Below, in pieces: positions 1-2,285 of a DNA stretch of 5,079 nucleotides. The translations under genes and the position numbers were made by a program. How positions within the stretch are numbered: position 1 is the stretch's first letter; the number at the start of each line of letters is the position of its first letter. Source of the DNA: Oscillospiraceae bacterium (GTDB lineage: Bacteria; Bacillota; Clostridia; Oscillospirales; Ruminococcaceae). The stretch is taken from assembly GCA_015067125.1 (NCBI GenBank), contig SVNB01000111.1, positions 1 to 5,079 of the forward strand. The letters run 5' to 3'. The notes beneath the pieces are model-generated. The model searched no databases. It saw nothing but the letters and a program-made list of their open reading frames with translations, and was not told the DNA's origin.

Positions 1-286
1 CGCAATGCTTGTTGTTGCTTTGCTTTGCGGAATTTGTTTTCGCTGCATATATGACGCAAAAATTGCCCTTGACCCTTTGGGCGCATATATATGCTACGGC
101 GTTTTTGCAATGTTTTTCTTTCAGTGTATAGTAAACATCGGAATGTGCATAAGCGTTTTGCCGGTTATAGGAATCACCCTTCCGCTTTTAAGTGCCGGCG
201 GAACTTCCATTTCCATAACGTATCTTGGCATTGGGCTTGTGTTAAGCGTTCACGTTCACAAAAGAAGAAATCTTTTCTATGAATAA
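1..286 (+). CDS. SEDS-family peptidoglycan glycosyltransferase (FtsW/RodA/SpoVE type), C-terminal fragment
   Basis: The reading frame is open from the left edge (first whole codon at 2-4) to a TAA at 284-286, giving 94 visible residues, so the 5' part of the gene is missing. The fragment has hydrophobic membrane segments and carries the SEDS C-terminal signature: an Asn, then VLPVIGITLPLLSAGGTS, which fits the FtsW/RodA/SpoVE family pattern (Pro-x-x-Gly, then Leu-Leu-Ser-x-Gly-Gly) almost completely, with Ser where Gly/Thr/Arg is usual. It ends in a short basic cytoplasmic tail (HKRRNLFYE). Members of this family are polytopic membrane proteins that polymerise lipid II into glycan strands, working with a class B penicillin-binding protein in elongation, division or sporulation. 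The fragment does not show which of the three subfamilies it belongs to, so no symbol is given. The internal ATG at position 5 is only a methionine within the frame, not a start. Confidence 0.9.
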   Translation, partial: AMLVVALLCGICFRCIYDAKIALDPLGAYICYGVFAMFFFQCIVNIGMCISVLPVIGITLPLLSAGGTSISITYLGIGLVLSVHVHKRRNLFYE

Positions 287-292
287 TTTTTT

Positions 293-297
293 AGGAG
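293..297 (+). promoter_or_regulatory. Ribosome binding site of the ROK kinase
   Basis: AGGAG lies 8 bases upstream of the ATG at 306-308. It decides the start: an in-frame ATG at 279 would overlap the end of the SEDS gene, lacks a comparable site, and would add nine residues (MNNFLGVCN) ahead of the conserved N-terminal strand of the family. Confidence 0.85.
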
Positions 298-305
298 TGT
301 GCAAT

Positions 306-1256
306 ATGAAATATTCTGCAGCCATAGACCTTGGCGGAACCAACATCGGCATCGGCATAGTAAGCGAAGAGGGCGAACTGGTTTTTAAAACCAGCGTTCC
401 GGTAGAAGATAACAAAAACCCCGAAGCTTTGCTTACCCAGATGGCCGAAGGCACAAAAAAATGCATCGAAGATTGCGGTATTGAAAAAGAAAACATTGTT
501 TTCGTCGGAATCGGAATTCCCGGCCTTATCCAAGGTCCCAAAGGCCCGGTAATTCTTGCCGCAAACATCAACTGGCACAACGTTGATGCCGTTCCTTTTC
601 TTGAAGAAAAAATCGGTCTTCCGGTATTTCTTGGCAATGATGCGGACTGCGCCGCTATGGGCGAATATCATTCCGGATCCGGCAAACAGTTCCAAAGCCT
701 TATTATGATAACCCTTGGAACCGGCATCGGCGGCGGAGTTGTTATCGGCGGCAAGCTTTTCCCCGGATGCAACGGATTTGGCGGAGAATTCGGCCACATT
801 CCGCTTGTTCACGGCGGAGTTAAATGCGGCTGCGGAAAGCTTGGCTGTTTTGAAGCTTACGGAAGCGCAAACGCACTTAAACGCGAAACCAGAGAAATGG
901 CCGAACAGCACCCGGAATCTCTTATTTGGGAAATGTGTGAAGGCAACCTTGATAACATAGGCGGAAGAACCGCTTTTGATGCCGCCGAAAAAGGCGACGA
1001 AACCGGCGCGGCCATTGTTGAACAGTACATCAGCTATCTTGCGGACGGAATTTCCGGAATTATTAACCTTTTCCGCCCGGAAGTTGTTGTTCTTGGCGGC
1101 GGCGTAAGCAACCAGGGCGCTTCTCTTCTTGATCCGCTTAACGAAAAGGTAAAAGAACTTTGCCTTGCGAACGAAACCATCGAAGTTCCGAAGGTTATCA
1201 AAGCAACTCTTGGCAACTCCGCGGGCATCATCGGCGCCGGACTTCTTGGATTCTGA
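306..1256 (+). CDS. ROK-family sugar kinase, probable glucokinase
   Basis: This complete 316-residue protein has the normal length for a ROK kinase. These cytoplasmic enzymes transfer phosphate from ATP to the 6-hydroxyl of glucose or a related hexose. The N-terminal phosphate-binding motif DLGGTN is at residues 8-13. The sugar-binding and catalytic segment GNDAD is at 110-114, with Asp112 the expected catalytic base. The glycine-rich TLGTGIGGG is at 136-144. EFGH (161-164) and CGCGKLGC (174-181) form the ROK signature; His164, Cys174, Cys176 and Cys181 are the expected zinc ligands, and Glu183 follows. A second nucleotide-binding stretch, VVLGGGVS, is at 261-268. All key residues are present. 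The start at 306 is chosen for its ribosome binding site. The gene lies 19 bases after the SEDS gene on the same strand, so co-transcription is likely, and a terminator follows directly. Glucokinase is the likeliest role from overall resemblance, but N-acetylmannosamine, fructose or allose kinases share these motifs, so substrate is inferred and no symbol is given. Confidence 0.93.
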   Translation: MKYSAAIDLGGTNIGIGIVSEEGELVFKTSVPVEDNKNPEALLTQMAEGTKKCIEDCGIEKENIVFVGIGIPGLIQGPKGPVILAANINWHNVDAVPFLEEKIGLPVFLGNDADCAAMGEYHSGSGKQFQSLIMITLGTGIGGGVVIGGKLFPGCNGFGGEFGHIPLVHGGVKCGCGKLGCFEAYGSANALKRETREMAEQHPESLIWEMCEGNLDNIGGRTAFDAAEKGDETGAAIVEQYISYLADGISGIINLFRPEVVVLGGGVSNQGASLLDPLNEKVKELCLANETIEVPKVIKATLGNSAGIIGAGLLGF

Positions 1257-1270
1257 AAAAATTTTACCGA

Positions 1271-1307
1271 ACAGGGGCACTTCTGACAGAAGCGCCCCTG
1301 TTTTTTT
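1271..1307 (+). terminator. Intrinsic terminator of the SEDS-ROK operon
   Basis: The arms ACAGGGGCACTTCTG (1271-1285) and CAGAAGCGCCCCTGT (1287-1301) form a GC-rich stem with one A/C mismatch and a tight loop around 1286. A run of seven T follows at 1301-1307. It begins 14 bases after the kinase stop codon, the classical arrangement of a factor-independent terminator. Confidence 0.93.
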
Positions 1308-1372
1308 GTCGTACTAATTTTCCTATTAGAGGGAACCGGCACACCGCAGGCGTGGCTGATGGGTTCGAACAA

Positions 1373-1429
1373 AGCCTTCCCAGAGGGGAAGGTGGATTTT
1401 TCGCAGAAGGCGAAAAAGACGGAAGAGGG
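1373..1429. repeat. Composite palindromic unit, copy 1
   Basis: The unit starts with AGCCTTCCCAGAGGGGAAG (1373-1391), in which CCTTCCC pairs with GGGAAGG. After TGGA comes a second, perfect 8-bp hairpin, TTTTTCGC (1397-1404) with GCGAAAAA (1410-1417). It ends with GGAAGAGGG (1421-1429). The first 19 bases recur exactly at 1884-1902, and the whole plan recurs at 1444-1500 with a different second hairpin. No coding content is visible. It resembles dispersed intergenic repeats of Clostridia as I recall them, but I could not verify that. Confidence 0.75.
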
Positions 1430-1443
1430 ATAACCAAGAACCC

Positions 1444-1500
1444 GGAGGGCAGCCTTCCCTTGGGGGAAGGGGCCCTCCGCTTGCGGCGGTGGATGAGGGC
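1444..1500. repeat. Composite palindromic unit, copy 2
   Basis: AGCCTTCCCTTGGGGGAAG (1451-1469) matches the 19-base core of copy 1 except for three loop bases. It is enclosed by a further pair, GGAGGGC (1444-1450) with GCCCTCC (1472-1478), giving two stacked 7-bp stems around a small internal bulge. A second small hairpin, CCGC-TT-GCGG (1477-1486), follows, and then GGATGAGGG (1491-1499), which differs by one base from the end of copy 1. GCCCTC at 1472-1477 can alternatively pair with GAGGGC at 1495-1500, so two folds compete. Confidence 0.75.
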
Positions 1501-1538
1501 TAACAGGTAACCCAAAGGGATTGCCGTTTTGTAGATAT

Positions 1539-1578
1539 ACTACCCCATTTCTTTTGAAACCAAAAGAAACCGGGTAGT
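1539..1578. repeat. Near-perfect 40-base hairpin
   Basis: ACTACCC (1539-1545) pairs with GGGTAGT (1572-1578) and TTTCTTTTG (1548-1556) pairs with CAAAAGAAA (1561-1569). The loop is AAAC and there is one 2x2 internal mismatch (CA opposite CC), so 16 base pairs form over 40 bases. No T run follows on either strand, so it is not a typical terminator. CGGGTAG at 1571-1577 can also pair with CTACCCG at 1604-1610. Function is unknown. Confidence 0.8.
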
Positions 1579-1600
1579 GCCTGAAAAGAAAAGTTTTAAA

Positions 1601-1650
1601 CCCCTACCCGCTCGCTCCCGCGAGCGACTCCCCCTTAAAATTAAGGGGGA
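1601..1650. repeat. Composite palindromic unit, C-run type (two hairpins)
   Basis: A C-rich flank (CCCCTACCC) leads into the perfect 7-bp hairpin CGCTCGC (1609-1615) with GCGAGCG (1620-1626). Next comes the perfect 10-bp palindrome TCCCCCTTAA (1629-1638) with TTAAGGGGGA (1641-1650). The order of flank, small hairpin and hairpin opening with a run of C is the same as at 1816-1877 and as the reverse complements of copies 1 and 2. Confidence 0.7.
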
Positions 1651-1689
1651 ATAAGCTCACCACCGAAAGAGAGAGATTCCGAATATCCA

Positions 1690-1715
1690 CCGTCGCCGCT
1701 CGAGGTCGGCAACGG
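1690..1715. repeat. Imperfect inverted repeat
   Basis: CCGTCGCCG (1690-1698) pairs with CGGCAACGG (1707-1715) at eight of nine positions around an 8-base loop containing CTCGAG. No T run follows, and nothing indicates a function. Confidence 0.5.
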
Positions 1716-1734
1716 GTTTTCATTTTACCTCGTT

Positions 1735-1773
1735 CGCCCGGCTGTGTTTTCGGGCGGCCACACAGGGCCGCCC
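1735..1773. repeat. GC-rich overlapping hairpins
   Basis: CGCCCG (1735-1740) can pair with CGGGCG (1751-1756). Alternatively GGGCGGCC (1752-1759) pairs perfectly with GGCCGCCC (1766-1773) around ACACAG. The two folds share bases and exclude each other. The segment GGCCACACAGGGCCGCC (1756-1772) recurs with one change at 1911-1927. Confidence 0.65.
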
Positions 1774-1815
1774 CTACGACGTTTCAATAAAATGCGCCGG
1801 TAATTTATAAAAGAA

Positions 1816-1877
1816 TCCCCCAGTCTTTTTTAACCGCAAGCGGTTAAAAAATCCAGCCCCCTTTAGGCAAGGGGGCC
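1816..1877. repeat. Composite palindromic unit, copy with 12-bp AT/GC hairpin
   Basis: The flank TCCCCCAGTC (1816-1825) is followed by the perfect 12-bp palindrome TTTTTTAACCGC (1826-1837) with GCGGTTAAAAAA (1840-1851). After TCCA (1852-1855) comes the 8-bp hairpin GCCCCCTT (1856-1863) with AAGGGGGC (1869-1876). On either strand the T run lies on the 5' side of the stem, so it is not a conventional terminator. TCCA also separates the two hairpins in the reverse complement of copy 1. Confidence 0.75.
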
Positions 1878-1883
1878 AAATTC

Positions 1884-1902
1884 AGCCTTCCCAGAGGGGA
1901 AG
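1884..1902. repeat. Third copy of the 19-base hairpin core
   Basis: AGCCTTCCCAGAGGGGAAG is identical to 1373-1391 but is followed by TATATATC instead of the second hairpin, so it looks like a truncated copy of the composite unit. Confidence 0.75.
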
Positions 1903-1910
1903 TATATATC

Positions 1911-1927
1911 GGCCACACAGCGCCGCC
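1911..1927. repeat. Direct repeat of 1756-1772 (16 of 17 bases)
   Basis: GGCCACACAGCGCCGCC differs from the segment at 1756-1772 by one base. The change breaks the perfect GGCCGCCC arm of the earlier copy, so this one looks decayed. Confidence 0.6.
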
Positions 1928-1954
1928 ATGCAGATTTTTTAAAGCCGGCAGAAA

Positions 1955-1987
1955 TAAAAAACACCGGCTTAAAAAAGCCGGTGTTTT
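1955..1987 (-). terminator. Intrinsic terminator of the 60-residue gene, possibly bidirectional
   Basis: AAAACACCGGCTT (1958-1970) and AAGCCGGTGTTTT (1975-1987) form a perfect 13-bp stem with an AAAA loop. Read on the minus strand it ends in TTTTTTATTT, a good T run, and it starts 17 bases after the stop codon at 2005-2007. On the plus strand only four T follow, so termination of rightward transcription is possible but weaker. Confidence 0.9.
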
Positions 1988-2004
1988 ATCTTACGCTTAT
2001 GATC

Positions 2005-2187
2005 TTATCTGATGATTCCGCCGTCTTTCATAATGGCGCGGAGTTTTTCGATAGCGACTTTTGCTTCTGCAACAAATGCATCTGCGGTGCCTTCATCGGG
2101 GTTGATTTTGCGAATCTGAGATTCGATATAATCAACGGTTTTGATCATGGCGGTAGAGTTTTCGATCTGATCTTCAATTCTGAGCAT
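2005..2187 (-). CDS. Small helical protein of unknown function (60 residues)
   Basis: I do not recognise this protein. It has no signal peptide, membrane segment, Cys or Trp. Charged residues are frequent (11 acidic, 9 basic), and hydrophobic residues are spaced as in amphipathic helices (Ile4, Ile8, Met14, Val18, Ile21, Ile25, Ile28, then Phe38, Ala45, Leu49, Ile52). A turn-like NPDEGT sits at 29-34. A two-helix hairpin that oligomerises in the cytoplasm is a reasonable guess from the sequence alone. Coding is supported by GGAGG 8 bases before the ATG at 2187, an extended -10 promoter about 34 bases upstream of the start codon, and a strong terminator just after the stop. An overlapping ATG at 2195 is out of frame and inside the ribosome binding region. 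The gene follows the permease gene by about 98 bases on the same strand, so it may also be reached by read-through from there. Confidence 0.78.
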   Translation of the reverse strand: MLRIEDQIENSTAMIKTVDYIESQIRKINPDEGTADAFVAEAKVAIEKLRAIMKDGGIIR

Positions 2188-2195
2188 AGTAGCAT

Positions 2196-2200
2196 CCTCC
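2196..2200 (-). promoter_or_regulatory. Ribosome binding site of the 60-residue gene
   Basis: On the minus strand GGAGG ends 8 bases before the ATG at 2187-2185. It is a near-ideal Shine-Dalgarno sequence and the main evidence that this short frame is translated. Confidence 0.85.
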
Positions 2201-2220
2201 AGACATAATTAGATGAATAT

Positions 2221-2229
2221 ATTATAACA
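2221..2229 (-). promoter_or_regulatory. Extended -10 promoter for the 60-residue gene
   Basis: On the minus strand the sequence reads TGTTATAAT: a consensus TATAAT preceded by the TG of an extended -10 element. Transcription would start near 2214, leaving a leader of about 26 bases. No good -35 box lies at the normal distance; the region there is a run of T and A, which can act as an UP-like element, and the extended -10 may compensate. Confidence 0.72.
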
Positions 2230-2230
2230 C

Positions 2231-2268
2231 GGCTTTTTAAAAAATAAAAGATGTAAAAGCCTTTTTTT
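2231..2268 (+). repeat. Inverted repeat with T run in the promoter region
   Basis: GGCTTTT (2231-2237) pairs with AAAAGCC (2255-2261), 17 bases apart, and seven T follow at 2262-2268. On the plus strand this could be a weak terminator stopping rightward transcripts before they run antisense into the permease gene. On the minus strand it brackets the -35 position of the small gene's promoter and could be an operator. Neither role is demonstrated. Confidence 0.4.
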
Positions 2269-2285
2269 GAAAAAATATTTTTGTT

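Larger units (their letters stand above)
1308..1954. other. Gene-free intergenic island rich in palindromes
   Basis: I see no credible coding region, tRNA or rRNA here. Frames that stay open for 80-115 codons run across hairpins, lack ribosome binding sites and encode biased Arg/Pro/Ser-rich nonsense. The stretch contains at least eight inverted repeats with 7 to 12 bp arms, listed separately, plus near-identical direct echoes. It lies between two convergent transcription units whose terminators face each other. Bases 1308-1372 and about 1651-1689 show nothing I can name. Confidence 0.8.

Noticed and set aside
279..308. Earlier ATG at 279 as kinase start
   Set aside because: It overlaps the SEDS stop, lacks a good ribosome binding site, and the ATG at 306 has AGGAG at ideal distance.
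291..1280. Long open frame (about 329 codons) on the minus strand across the ROK kinase gene
   Set aside because: It is the mirror of a strongly codon-biased gene. The product is Phe/Lys/Ala-rich with no recognisable motif and no ribosome binding site, while the plus-strand frame carries all ROK motifs.
1360..1380. GGGTTCGAAC resembling a tRNA T-loop
   Set aside because: The flanks do not form a T-stem, and no anticodon arm, acceptor stem or D-arm can be found nearby.
1160..1515. Open frames of 80-116 codons on both strands over the kinase end and first repeats
   Set aside because: They run through the terminator and palindromes, have no ribosome binding site and give Arg/Pro-rich sequence without domain character.
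1373..1902. CRISPR-like array
   Set aside because: The repeated cores are irregularly spaced (78 and 433 bases apart), the intervening segments are palindromes rather than unique spacers, and no cas gene is present.
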